Assembly: GCA_001314815.1 (NCBI GenBank)
Contig: LJXT01000002.1
Span: 1 to 64,000, forward strand
Direction: 5' to 3'
DNA: 64,000 bases
Source: Algoriphagus marincola HL-49
GTDB taxonomy: Bacteria; Bacteroidota; Bacteroidia; Cytophagales; Cyclobacteriaceae
The position numbers and the translations under genes are program-made. Under the pieces are notes generated by a model that made no database searches, was not told where the DNA came from, and worked only from the letters and a program-made list of their open reading frames with translations. Shown piece by piece: positions 19,990 to 30,097 of the stretch; position 1 is the first letter of the stretch; every line of letters starts with the position of its first letter.

Positions 19990-20949
19990 ATGCCTTTAAT
20001 CTCCCATAGTAAATATCAAAGACCTAAGTGGCTGTTTAACCGACACTTGGAAACGGTTTTCCCTGCACTATTCAGAAAGGTCCCTCTTCGAAGCCCGCAG
20101 ACTGAGCGAATCGATACTCCTGACGGAGACTTTTTGGATTTGGATTGGTACAGAATGGACAATGAAAAGTTGGTCATCATTTCTCATGGATTGGAAGGAA
20201 ATAGCCGAAGACCGTACATTCTTGGAATGGCTAAAATTTTCCTACAAAATGGTTTCGATGTGCTCTGTTGGAATTACCGCGGCTGTGGTGAGGAATTAAA
20301 CAACCAACCCATTTTTTATCATTCTGGTGCTACTTACGACTTGGATACGGTGGTCAGTCATGCCTCGGAAAAATATGGAGCTATTTCTTTAATTGGCTTC
20401 AGTTTGGGAGGGAATCTGACTTTAAAATATCTCGGGGAAAATCTTTCGAATGATAAACCCATCGAAAAAGGGGTGGCAATCTCTGTCCCCTTGCATCTAG
20501 CAAGTAGCAGTGAGAAAATATCTTCTGGCTCAAACAAGCTCTATTCAGACAGATTTTTGAAGACTTTGAGGGAAAAAGTACTTCGAAAGGCAAAAAACCA
20601 TCCCGATCAAATCCCGATTCATTTTCTGGAAAGGATCAATAAGCTTAGTGATTTTGATGATTTTTTCACCGGGCCGCTTCATGGGTTTAGCGATGCAAAG
20701 GAATACTACCAGGTGAATTCATCTCTTTTCTTCCTTGAGAAGATAAAAACCCCTGTCCTGATCCTAAATGCACAAAATGACCCCTTTCTTTCTGATCTTT
20801 GTTTCCCTGTGAAACTGGCCAAGGAACTCGGTTCTGTCTATTTTGAATTCCCAAAACAAGGAGGCCATGTGGGCTTCACATCCTCAGATTCCAGTAAACC
20901 ATATTTCTCTGAAAAAAGAGCATTTGAATTTGTAAGCGGGGATTTCTAA
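19990..20949 (+). CDS. YheT-family alpha/beta hydrolase
   Basis: HGLEGNSRRPYI, WNYRGCGEELN, GFSLGGN nucleophile elbow, GGHVGF. Confidence 0.9.
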   Translation: MPLISHSKYQRPKWLFNRHLETVFPALFRKVPLRSPQTERIDTPDGDFLDLDWYRMDNEKLVIISHGLEGNSRRPYILGMAKIFLQNGFDVLCWNYRGCGEELNNQPIFYHSGATYDLDTVVSHASEKYGAISLIGFSLGGNLTLKYLGENLSNDKPIEKGVAISVPLHLASSSEKISSGSNKLYSDRFLKTLREKVLRKAKNHPDQIPIHFLERINKLSDFDDFFTGPLHGFSDAKEYYQVNSSLFFLEKIKTPVLILNAQNDPFLSDLCFPVKLAKELGSVYFEFPKQGGHVGFTSSDSSKPYFSEKRAFEFVSGDF

Positions 20950-20973
20950 CTTCCCAACCTAAACTCCCGATAC

Positions 20974-21672
20974 ATGTGTGGACGATATTCCCTGAGCAAG
21001 AGTAAGATAGAATTAGAAGAGCGATTCCAGGCTGAAATGCTCACCGACTTCAAACCACGGTACAACATTGCACCGACGCAGCTTGTACCCGTTGTCACTT
21101 CCCAAAGCCCAAAAGGTTTTTCCTTTTTCTATTGGGGGATTACTCCAGAATTCGGAAGAAACAAACCTGTCTCTCAAAAGCTAATCAATGCTAAAGCGGA
21201 ATCTGTTCATCAAAAAATGACCTTTAAAAGTTCTTTCAAGCAAAGAAGGTGTATCATCCCGGCAGATGGTTTTTATGAATGGAAAAAACTGGGAAAGAAA
21301 ACCTCAATTCCACACCGATTCACACTTCGGGAAGGGGGACTTTTTTCTTTTGCTGGAATTTGGGATGAATATGAAACCGTCGATGGTGAAAATCAGCACA
21401 CTTTCTTGATCCTGACTACAGAGCCCAATGAATTGGTGTCAGAAGTTCATGATCGGATGCCTGTGGTTTTGACTCAGGAGACTGAAAAAAAATGGCTCAA
21501 CAATTACAGCGAAGAAGAAGAACTACTGGAAATACTCAAGCCATTTTCAGCTAATGAAATGCTGAGCTATCCGGTAAGCACCTTGGTCAACTCTGTGAAA
21601 AATGATAGTCCGGCACTCATCCGGAAAACCGACCCGATGGATCAGCATGGCAATTACACCTTGTTTGGTTAA
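20974..21672 (+). CDS. SOS response-associated peptidase (SRAP/YedK/HMCES family)
   Basis: MCGRYSLS with Cys2, RCIIPADGFYEWKK, VHDRMPVVL. Confidence 0.95.
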   Translation: MCGRYSLSKSKIELEERFQAEMLTDFKPRYNIAPTQLVPVVTSQSPKGFSFFYWGITPEFGRNKPVSQKLINAKAESVHQKMTFKSSFKQRRCIIPADGFYEWKKLGKKTSIPHRFTLREGGLFSFAGIWDEYETVDGENQHTFLILTTEPNELVSEVHDRMPVVLTQETEKKWLNNYSEEEELLEILKPFSANEMLSYPVSTLVNSVKNDSPALIRKTDPMDQHGNYTLFG

Positions 21673-21702
21673 TAGCAGCCCGTCGTTTTGATGTTTTTGA
21701 TT

Positions 21703-21720
21703 TCCGAACCTAGGTTCGGA
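21703..21720. promoter_or_regulatory. Perfect 18-bp palindrome upstream of fabH
   Basis: TCCGAACCTAGGTTCGGA is its own reverse complement, about 40 bp before the fabH ATG. Confidence 0.6.
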
Positions 21721-21759
21721 TATTTGCGAGTAAACTTTTCCAAAAACCCAAAATAACAG

Positions 21760-22758
21760 ATGAGAAAGTCCAAAATTCTAGGTGTGGGACATTATGTGCC
21801 TGAGCGAGTAGTGACCAATGAGGAATTGTCCCAAATGATGGACACGAGCAATGAATGGATTGTAGAGCGAACAGGAATTCAATCACGTCATTGGTTTACC
21901 CCTGGCATTGACACCCTGACTTCACTTTCTAAAAAAGCTACAGAAATGGCTCTTGAGCGGGCTAATCTCACGGCTAAGGACATCGATTTTATTGTTTTTG
22001 CTACTATCACCCCTGATTATTTTATTCCTGGAAACGGTGTATTGCTTCAGCGAGAATTGGAATTTGATAATATTGGAGCATTAGATATTCGAAATGCCTG
22101 TTCTGGTTTTATTTACGCCCTTTCTGTCGCCGATCAATTCATTAAAACGGGTATGTACGACCGAATATTAGTCGTAGGAGCCGAAATTCAGTCTTCTGCA
22201 TTGGACAAAAGCGACGAAGGTCGATCCAGCTCAGTGATTTTTGCTGACGGTGCCGGTGCAGTAGTTTTGGGTCCATCTACAGCTGATCAATCCGGGATTC
22301 TTTCTACCCACCTTCATTCTCAGGGAGAATACGCAGAAGAGTTGTATTGCAAAGACCCGGGAAGTAGTCGGGAAGTTAGACTTTCTCCAGAAATGCTGGA
22401 ATCAGGAAGTACTTTTTTGAGAATGAACGGAAATGCTGTTTTTAAGCATGCCGTACTCAGATTTATGGAGGTGATTCAGGAAGCTTTGGATCACAATAAA
22501 CTCGAACAGTCGGCCATTGATTTGCTTATCCCCCATCAGGCCAATCTCCGAATCAGTCAATACATACAGCAAAAGCTTGGACTTCCTGATGAAAAGGTCT
22601 TTAATAATATCATGCACATGGGAAACACCACAGCGGCTACAATTCCCATTGCATTGAGTGAGGCTTGGGAGCAAGGTAAAATCAAAGAGGGCGACCTCAT
22701 TTGCCTGGCTGCCTTTGGATCAGGATTTACCTGGGCATCGGCACTTTTACATTGGTAG
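21760..22758 (+). CDS. fabH: 3-oxoacyl-ACP synthase III (KAS III)
   Basis: DIRNACSGFIYAL active-site Cys, IPHQAN, MGNTTAATIP, GSGFTWAS. Confidence 0.95.
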   Translation: MRKSKILGVGHYVPERVVTNEELSQMMDTSNEWIVERTGIQSRHWFTPGIDTLTSLSKKATEMALERANLTAKDIDFIVFATITPDYFIPGNGVLLQRELEFDNIGALDIRNACSGFIYALSVADQFIKTGMYDRILVVGAEIQSSALDKSDEGRSSSVIFADGAGAVVLGPSTADQSGILSTHLHSQGEYAEELYCKDPGSSREVRLSPEMLESGSTFLRMNGNAVFKHAVLRFMEVIQEALDHNKLEQSAIDLLIPHQANLRISQYIQQKLGLPDEKVFNNIMHMGNTTAATIPIALSEAWEQGKIKEGDLICLAAFGSGFTWASALLHW

Positions 22759-22759
22759 G

Positions 22760-23305
22760 ATGAATACGCTCGACCTGGATCTTTGGCAAGATGAGAATCT
22801 AATTCGCAGACAAAATCAGCTCAAATATCAATTTTGGGAGCTTTTGGGTGAAATTGGAGATCTATTCCCTCAAGAAGATATGGTTCAAGTACATTCAAAT
22901 TCGAAAGGAAAAAAACTTTCACAAGGACAGGATTTGGGAGGTCTTCCATATCAAGTATTAGACCTGATCCGTGATTTTGATTTTGAAATGGGCTTGAATA
23001 TTCGCCTTCTTAACTGGTTCGGAAAAGGCCTATTTCTATTTGTCCTTGCTGGAAAAAGCTCTTATCCAAAGCTCCAGCTTGCTCCTGCAAACTTTCAACT
23101 TTGTCAATCCGAGAGTCCATGGGATTATCAGGAAATACTTTTGGGGAAACCCAATGAGAAACAAGCCGAGCATCGAGATTTCAATCAATGGTTTAAGGAA
23201 TTGAAGATAGAATCTTCCATAGAAAGGAATAAAAATGAATGGCAAAAAGAAATAAGAGAGGTTTTTGAACACCTAAAAGCCCATTCGGCAAAAAGCCAGA
23301 TTTAA
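22760..23305 (+). CDS. Hypothetical protein
   Basis: ATG at 22760 immediately after fabH stop; no family recognised. Confidence 0.6.
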   Translation: MNTLDLDLWQDENLIRRQNQLKYQFWELLGEIGDLFPQEDMVQVHSNSKGKKLSQGQDLGGLPYQVLDLIRDFDFEMGLNIRLLNWFGKGLFLFVLAGKSSYPKLQLAPANFQLCQSESPWDYQEILLGKPNEKQAEHRDFNQWFKELKIESSIERNKNEWQKEIREVFEHLKAHSAKSQI

Positions 23306-23401
23306 ATTATTTTTAACCTGATTTCCCGATTCACCGTAGTAATATTCTAAATTGGTATGACAGTCATCAGACTAAACCAAATAATCTCCCGAAAAACATA
23401 T

Positions 23402-24970
23402 ATGAGGTATCTTCTGATCATTTTACTCTTCCTTTCCAGTCCACTTTTAGCGCAAGACAATCAATTAGTTAAGCTTTACAACAAAGATTCAACTGTAGTC
23501 AGCACCGGAGTTGTAAGCAATCAGCAACGGCAGGGACTCTGGAAATACTTTGATGCTAAAACAAATAAGCTGATTACCGAGGGAAACTTTGAAGACAACG
23601 TTCAGGATGGAAAGTGGACTACTTATCATCCTGACGGTAAGAAAAGAATGGAATTGGAGTACAAAAATGGAAAGCTTTTTGGCCCTGCCAAGATCTACGA
23701 TGCTGATGGATATCTGAAGCGGGATTTAATTTTCCAGGATAGTGTATTGATTGGCAACTTCGTAGAATACTACGGAAAAACCGGCCAACCCTCCTATATC
23801 GAACCTAAACGAGTACTTACGGAAGGCCAATATGATAAGGGAAAAAAAATTGGTCAATGGATTACCTATCACCCTTTCGGTGAAGTTTATATCCGGGAAT
23901 TTTATGAAAATGGTCTTCGGCAAGGTCCCTATCTTGAGTATGACCAAGAAGGCAACTTAATGACCGAAGGGGTATACAAAGAAGGAAAGCTCGAAAGCAC
24001 CTTCAAGAGATACTCTTATGCGGGTCAGGTGATGGAGGAAGGAGAATATAAAAACGGAAATAAAGTCGGAAAATGGACTTATTACTTTCCTGACACCAAG
24101 CAAGTGGAGGCAGAAGAAACTTATGATGACCGAGGGAATCGGATAGGGACTTGGAAGTTCTATTACGATAATCGTCGTTTAGCTCGAGTTGAAAAATACG
24201 AAAGTGGAATCGCGGTTGGCACCTGGGAGGAATACTATCCAAACAAGAAACTGGCGAAGCGCAAAACTTATGAGCTTGGCGTCCCTGTAGGCAAATACGA
24301 GGAGTACTTTGAGAGTGGTGAAGTATCTGTAGAAGGCCAATATGAGAATGGAATGAAAACTGGAATCTGGAAAAGCTACTTTCCAGACGGAGTACTCTAT
24401 TCTATCGGAGAATATCGAAATGACACCAAGACAGGGCTCTGGAAGTACTTCAACAAAATCGGCATATTGATCGCAGAAGGAGAGTACGACCTTGGAATGG
24501 AAAATGGACAGTGGGTCTATTATTATGATGGAGGACAGCTCAAATCTATCGGTACCTACAAACTTGGATTCGAAGATGGTATTTGGGGACTTTTCTACGA
24601 CAACAAGCAATTGACTCAAGAGGAGACTTGGGACAATGGAAGACTGATGAACGTATCCGAATATCGGAGCTACGATGGAACTAGCACCTATGATAAAGGA
24701 ACTCTGGAGGATGGTAATGGAACTCGAATCACCTACTATGTGAATGGTAAGAAAGAATCAGAAGGAAATTTTGTGTCCGGAAAAGCAGAGGGTGTATGGA
24801 CTTTTTATCATGAAAATGCCAGAAAAGCTTCCGAAGGAACCATGAAGGACGGTAAAAAAGAAGGGGCTTGGAGGTATTACAGTGCTTCAGGACGATTAAT
24901 CGACTTGATCAACTATCAGGATGATGAGATAGTAGCAGACAGGGAAAATACTCTTCGAATAAATCAATAA
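23402..24970 (+). CDS. Secreted MORN-like/YwqK-family repeat protein
   Basis: Signal peptide MRYLLIILLFLSSPLLAQ; about 20 repeats of G-x-W-x-x-Y-x(n)-G-x-x-x-E-G-x-Y type. Confidence 0.88.
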   Translation: MRYLLIILLFLSSPLLAQDNQLVKLYNKDSTVVSTGVVSNQQRQGLWKYFDAKTNKLITEGNFEDNVQDGKWTTYHPDGKKRMELEYKNGKLFGPAKIYDADGYLKRDLIFQDSVLIGNFVEYYGKTGQPSYIEPKRVLTEGQYDKGKKIGQWITYHPFGEVYIREFYENGLRQGPYLEYDQEGNLMTEGVYKEGKLESTFKRYSYAGQVMEEGEYKNGNKVGKWTYYFPDTKQVEAEETYDDRGNRIGTWKFYYDNRRLARVEKYESGIAVGTWEEYYPNKKLAKRKTYELGVPVGKYEEYFESGEVSVEGQYENGMKTGIWKSYFPDGVLYSIGEYRNDTKTGLWKYFNKIGILIAEGEYDLGMENGQWVYYYDGGQLKSIGTYKLGFEDGIWGLFYDNKQLTQEETWDNGRLMNVSEYRSYDGTSTYDKGTLEDGNGTRITYYVNGKKESEGNFVSGKAEGVWTFYHENARKASEGTMKDGKKEGAWRYYSASGRLIDLINYQDDEIVADRENTLRINQ

Positions 24971-25011
24971 ACTTACTGGTTAGATTTCAGTTGTTAAATA
25001 AAAAACAAACC

Positions 25012-25176
25012 ATGTTCGGACTATTCAAGAAGAAATCAGAAAAGGAAAAATTGCAGGAGCTTTACAAAAAGACTCTTGAAAAAGCACACAAACTTTCTCA
25101 CAGCGACCGCACTGCTGCAGATAAGCTTATGGCAGAGGCAGAAGAGATCGCCAAGAAAATAGACAACATACAATAA
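25012..25176 (+). CDS. Small Lacal_2735-like family protein
   Basis: MFGLFKKKSEKEKLQELYKKTLEKAHKLSHSDRTAADKLMAEAEEI. Confidence 0.75.
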   Translation: MFGLFKKKSEKEKLQELYKKTLEKAHKLSHSDRTAADKLMAEAEEIAKKIDNIQ

Positions 25177-25193
25177 AAAGTATTTTGAAAATA

Positions 25194-25298
25194 AATTATG
25201 TGTTTTTACACCCATAATTTTGAATTTCAAATTATTCACCGTACATTCAATCAAGTTTTTGAGCTAGTCCGCTAGTGAACTGTTTAATCTTGATTGAG
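25194..25298. other. Structured intergenic element (stacked inverted repeats)
   Basis: AAATTATG...CATAATTT; then TCAATCAAG (25247-25255) paired with CTTGATTGA (25289-25297), enclosing CTAG-TCCG-CTAG. Confidence 0.5.
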
Positions 25299-25347
25299 TA
25301 AATTTTAAGGGTGATTGAGCTACGGACAAATAATTGAAAAACTTTTT

Positions 25348-25374
25348 GCCGGCCTTCATGGGCCGGTTTTTTTT
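25348..25374 (+). terminator. Rho-independent terminator
   Basis: CCGGCC-TTCATG-GGCCGG followed by T8. Confidence 0.85.
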
Positions 25375-25545
25375 GCTTCTGCCTTTCTCTTTTTCATCAA
25401 AAGCGAAATCTTTTCCTAGACTTAGCTGCTTATGAAAAATAAATTCAATTAATTTGAAATAAAACCGCCTTGTTTTTTGAATTTTTTAAGAAAGTGTTTT
25501 TTCAGAATATAAAAAATCACTTAATTCAGGCATACCTTTCAGAGC

Positions 25546-26793
25546 ATGAACCTAATTAATCCTCAAGCCGTCATCGATCAGATGGACGGGGTAGTAGAAA
25601 TAAAGAGCTACCTGAATAAAATCAAGATTATCAAAAACCTTTACCTCAAAGGTGCCAATACAGCCAGTGAAATATGCACGGAAGTAGGAATATCCCTTCC
25701 CACGGTAAACTCCCTCCTCAGCGATCTGATGAGTTCTGGAGAAGTCATCAAGCAAGGAAGAGCTGAATCCCAAGGAGGTCGCAAACCGGATTTGTACCGC
25801 CTGGCGGAAGATGCATTCTATGTGCTATCTGTCGACCTTTCCAAATTCACCATCAACTTGTGTCTTTACAGCTGTCATAATCAGCCTATCACAGAAAAAG
25901 AATGCCATAAACTTGTCCTGAACAACGAAAGAGAGACCTTTGACCGGATTGCTGATTTAACCGAGGCCTATCTTCAGAAATCAGGAATCCCTTCAGAAAA
26001 AATCATTGCCATAGGTATTTCAATGCCTGGTTTGGTGGATGCAGTCGGAGGTGTGAATTACACTTATCTGCGTTTTGGAAGAAAGACGCTTTTAGATTCA
26101 TTCGAAGAGCGATTTCAAAAGAAAGTATTCCTTGAAAATGATGCTAGAGCAATGACACTGGCCGAATTTAAATTTGGTCCCGATCACACCCATAAAAACG
26201 TGTTGGGAGTCTTTGTCGGATGGGGAATAGGTCTAGGAATCATCATAGATGGAAAGATTTATCGAGGAGCTTCGGGATTTGCCGGAGAGTTTTCCCATTC
26301 TCCGATCTTTGAAAATAGAAATGTGACCTGCTCCTGCGGTAAAAAAGGGTGTCTTGAAGCAGTGGCTTCGGGAACGGCAATAGTCCGAATGGCCGAGGAA
26401 GCAATCAAAATTGACTCGGATAGTATTCTTGCCCGAATGGTCAGGGATCATCAGGGAGAGCTCGAGCCGGGTTTGGTGGTGGAAGCAGCATTGGCAGGAG
26501 ATCAGCGAGCTATCACGATTCTCTCGGAAGCCGGATTGGATCTGGGGAGAGGAATTTCAATTTTGATTCAGCTTCTCAATCCAGATTTAATCATCATCGG
26601 TGGCTCTGTAGCTGAAGCAAATCAATACCTAATCACACCCATACAGCAGGCCTTGAATATTTACAGTATGGCCAAGTCTAGAGAAAAATCTGAGTTGGCA
26701 CTTTATCAGCTAGGAAAGGATGTCGGACTCATGGGTGGAGTGGCTGTCGTAAACGAACAGCTGTTCGAAGACGTACTTAAAAAGCTGAGTTAA
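25546..26793 (+). CDS. ROK-family transcriptional regulator (NagC/XylR-like)
   Basis: N-terminal winged HTH; CSCGKKGCLEAVASG zinc/ROK motif, GGSVAEAN. Confidence 0.93.
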   Translation: MNLINPQAVIDQMDGVVEIKSYLNKIKIIKNLYLKGANTASEICTEVGISLPTVNSLLSDLMSSGEVIKQGRAESQGGRKPDLYRLAEDAFYVLSVDLSKFTINLCLYSCHNQPITEKECHKLVLNNERETFDRIADLTEAYLQKSGIPSEKIIAIGISMPGLVDAVGGVNYTYLRFGRKTLLDSFEERFQKKVFLENDARAMTLAEFKFGPDHTHKNVLGVFVGWGIGLGIIIDGKIYRGASGFAGEFSHSPIFENRNVTCSCGKKGCLEAVASGTAIVRMAEEAIKIDSDSILARMVRDHQGELEPGLVVEAALAGDQRAITILSEAGLDLGRGISILIQLLNPDLIIIGGSVAEANQYLITPIQQALNIYSMAKSREKSELALYQLGKDVGLMGGVAVVNEQLFEDVLKKLS

Positions 26794-26803
26794 AATTATA
26801 ATC

Positions 26804-29800
26804 ATGTTTTCGCATTATTGGATTCGAATCGATATTCTATCCCTTTTGATCATGATGCTTTTTAGCATCCCGGAATCACTTTTTGCCCAGGGAGATTTCG
26901 AATCGAATTTCGTTCGGCTGAAGTCAAAGAAAATCGGCATTTCCTTTAAGAATCAGTTAACAGAAGATAGAGAAAACAATATTCTTCGCTACGAATATTT
27001 CTACAATGGTGGAGGGGTGGCCGTAGGAGACTTGGACAATGACGGCTGGGATGATATTTTTTTCACCGGCAACATGGTTCCAAATACCCTTTACAAAAAT
27101 CTGGGAAACTGGAAGTTTGAAGATCGAACCAAAGAGGCTGGCATTACCAAAAACCCCAATTGGGCCACAGGGGTGAGCATGGCGGATGTGAATGGTGATG
27201 GTCTCCTGGACATTTATGTTTGCTATTCGGGTAAGGGATCACCTGAAAGCAGGAAGAATGAATTATGGATCAATCAGGGTGATTTCACTTTTGAGAATCA
27301 GGCCGAAGAATATGGAATAGCTGACCCTTCCAATAGCACCCAGGCTTTATTTTTTGACTTTGATCGGGATGGAGATCTAGACCTTTACTTACTCAATCAT
27401 CACATACAAGTCATCAACGAATTGGAGTTTGATGAGGTAAAAAATATCCGTCACCCCTACTCCGGAGATAAACTTTATCGAAATGACGGAAATGTATTTA
27501 CAGACATCAGCGAAAGTGCCGGTATCAAAGGATCACCCCTTGGTTTTGGGCTGGGAGTAGTTGCTTCTGATATCAATGACGATGGCTGGCCGGATATTCT
27601 GGTTACCAATGACTACATTGAGCCTGACTACCTCTATATCAATCAAAAAGATGGGACCTTCCGGGATGCTATGACGGACTATTTCCAGCACATTTCGCAT
27701 TTTTCGATGGGTGCAGACATCGCTGACATCAATAATGATGGACTTCTCGATATCTTCACCTTGGATATGCTCCCAAAGGACAATAAACGCCAAAAACTGC
27801 TTTACGGCCCAGAAAATTACGAGCAATATGCCCTGATGATCCGAAAGGGCTTCTTTCACCAAAATATGCGAAACATGCTTCAGGTGAATTTGGGTGATGG
27901 AAAATTTTCTGAAATGGGCCAACTCGCAGGTATTTCCAATACAGATTGGTCTTGGGCAGCACTGTTTTTTGATGCTACTAATTCCGGTCAGAAAGACCTT
28001 TTCGTCAGCAATGGTTACTACCGGGATTACACTAATCGGGACTTCCTGAAATACAAAGGCGACTATTATTTCAAGCAGGCCGTCGCAAATCAGCAAGCCG
28101 ACACCCTTCATCTAGTTACCAGTATGAGTTCTACACCGATTCATAATTACTTCTTTGAAAATCAAGGAGACCTGAAATTCATAGACCGCTCCTTGGAATG
28201 GGGTTTTGAGGAGGAAGGGTTTTCGAGTGGATCAGCATTTGCCGATTTGGATAATGACGGTGACTTGGACCTGATCATTAACAACTTAAATGAGGTCGCA
28301 GGAATATTTGAAAACCAAAACAAAGCGGGGAATCATATACAGTTCAAGCTAAAGGGACCGAAGGGAAATAATTTCGGCATTGGCACCCAGGTCAAACTTA
28401 CTATCGGAAACGAAACCCAAGTCCAAGAGCATCAAGTCGTTCGGGGTTTCCAATCTTCTTCTACCTACCGCATGCATTTTGGATTGGGAAACGCGGAGCA
28501 AATCAACCGGATCGAAATCACTTGGCCGGATGGTAAAAAACAGATAATGACCGATCAGCGCGGCAATCAGGTCTTGGAAATAGAGTATTCCGACGCAGAA
28601 GAAAGTAAGGAGTCCAAAACAACTGGAAAACCCACCTTCATTAAATCCGAAGCCTCTCCCGATTTTATCTCAGCGAAGAGTGGATTCAATGACTTTAAAA
28701 GGCAGCCTCTGATGCTCACTATGCCGAGTGCCATTGCTCCGACTTTGGCCAAAGCCGATTTAGATAAAGATGGTAAGCTTGAGGTCTTTGTTGGCGGCAC
28801 CAAGGGACAATCTGCTCAAATTTTCAGCTGGGATGGCGAAACTTGGAAAAGCTATACCGGCTTTCAGTCTCCTTCCTACTATACGGATGCGGTGGCACTT
28901 TTTGAAGATTTCAATGGCGATGGATGGACGGATCTCTTTCTGGGAAGCGGTGGATACCATGATTATATCCGATCTGACGAAAGCCTGCAAGACCGCCTTT
29001 ATCTAAATGATGGAAAAGGCAAACTGGAAATACAAAGCAACTTTCCGAACTACTTAACCAGTACCGGAACAGCTGTCTCTCTTGATGTGAATGGAGATGG
29101 CCATTTGGACCTTTTTGTGGGAGGGAAAATCATACCCGGCAGATACCCTTTGAGTCCAGAAAGCAAAATCTTGATTAATGATGGCAATGGCAATTTCACC
29201 GATCAATCAGAATCCTATTTGCCTGAAAACGGAAAGCTAGGAATGATCACTAGTGCCGTAGCTCAAGACCTAAATCAAGACGGACTTCCGGATTTGATTC
29301 TTGCGGGTGAGTTTACCGATTTGATGTTTTTGGTCAATCAATCCGGCCAATCTTTCAAAAACCAAAGCGAAAAATTCCTAGCTTCTCCCCTGCTCGGCTG
29401 GTGGTCATCGCTTGCTCAGGCGGATATGGATGGTGACGGAGACTTGGATCTGATTGCGGGTAATTTTGGCGAAAATTCCCAATTTGAGGTTTCAGATCAA
29501 AAATTGATCCGTTTGATCGCAGCCGATTTTGACCAAAATGGCTCTATCGATCCGATCCTGGAATGCTACATCGGAGAGGAAGCATACCCCTTCCCTAGCC
29601 GAGATGAACTGCTCAGTCAGATGGTGGAGATGCGGAGTAAGTTCACCACCTATGAATCCTATGCAGAGGCCAAAATGGAAGACCTTTTTGATCAAGACAA
29701 GTTGGAAAATGCCCTTACTCTGACCGCGAATACTTTAAAATCTTACTATCTGGAAAATACGCCAAATGGCTTTATTCCTCACGAACTACCTAGAATGGCT

Positions 29801-30097
29801 CAATCTTTCCCGATTTACGCTATTCAGACAGGAGATTTTGACGGCGATGGAAATATGGACATTCTTTTGGGAGGGAATCAAAGACAAAGCCGAATCCGCA
29901 TTGGAAATTTGGATGCCGGGCTGGGTTTGGTTTTGAATGGGGGTGGAAATGGAAACTTTAAAGCTAGCTATCCTTCCCAATCCGGACTTTCCATCAAAGG
30001 TGATATCAAATCCTTTCTTCCTTTAGAATGGAAAGAGAAAAAGTACATGCTGGTTGGGATTCATGGGCAAGCCTTAGAACTTTATGAATATGAATAG
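26804..30097 (+). CDS. VCBS/FG-GAP repeat protein with ASPIC/UnbV domain (CRTAC1-like)
   Basis: About 13 Ca-binding loops of D-x-[DN]-x-[DN]-G-type; HQVVRGFQSSSTYRMHFGLG and IEITWPDGKKQ of ASPIC/UnbV. Confidence 0.93.
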   Translation: MFSHYWIRIDILSLLIMMLFSIPESLFAQGDFESNFVRLKSKKIGISFKNQLTEDRENNILRYEYFYNGGGVAVGDLDNDGWDDIFFTGNMVPNTLYKNLGNWKFEDRTKEAGITKNPNWATGVSMADVNGDGLLDIYVCYSGKGSPESRKNELWINQGDFTFENQAEEYGIADPSNSTQALFFDFDRDGDLDLYLLNHHIQVINELEFDEVKNIRHPYSGDKLYRNDGNVFTDISESAGIKGSPLGFGLGVVASDINDDGWPDILVTNDYIEPDYLYINQKDGTFRDAMTDYFQHISHFSMGADIADINNDGLLDIFTLDMLPKDNKRQKLLYGPENYEQYALMIRKGFFHQNMRNMLQVNLGDGKFSEMGQLAGISNTDWSWAALFFDATNSGQKDLFVSNGYYRDYTNRDFLKYKGDYYFKQAVANQQADTLHLVTSMSSTPIHNYFFENQGDLKFIDRSLEWGFEEEGFSSGSAFADLDNDGDLDLIINNLNEVAGIFENQNKAGNHIQFKLKGPKGNNFGIGTQVKLTIGNETQVQEHQVVRGFQSSSTYRMHFGLGNAEQINRIEITWPDGKKQIMTDQRGNQVLEIEYSDAEESKESKTTGKPTFIKSEASPDFISAKSGFNDFKRQPLMLTMPSAIAPTLAKADLDKDGKLEVFVGGTKGQSAQIFSWDGETWKSYTGFQSPSYYTDAVALFEDFNGDGWTDLFLGSGGYHDYIRSDESLQDRLYLNDGKGKLEIQSNFPNYLTSTGTAVSLDVNGDGHLDLFVGGKIIPGRYPLSPESKILINDGNGNFTDQSESYLPENGKLGMITSAVAQDLNQDGLPDLILAGEFTDLMFLVNQSGQSFKNQSEKFLASPLLGWWSSLAQADMDGDGDLDLIAGNFGENSQFEVSDQKLIRLIAADFDQNGSIDPILECYIGEEAYPFPSRDELLSQMVEMRSKFTTYESYAEAKMEDLFDQDKLENALTLTANTLKSYYLENTPNGFIPHELPRMAQSFPIYAIQTGDFDGDGNMDILLGGNQRQSRIRIGNLDAGLGLVLNGGGNGNFKASYPSQSGLSIKGDIKSFLPLEWKEKKYMLVGIHGQALELYEYE

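Noticed and set aside
24179-24619. 146-aa minus-strand ORF
   Set aside because: Antisense to the MORN-repeat gene; arises from its repetitive composition
23402-24970. Possible CRISPR or DNA tandem array because of regular repeats
   Set aside because: Periodicity is at protein level with diverged DNA; it is a coding repeat protein
27533-28111. 192-aa minus-strand ORF
   Set aside because: Antisense shadow of the VCBS/UnbV coding sequence
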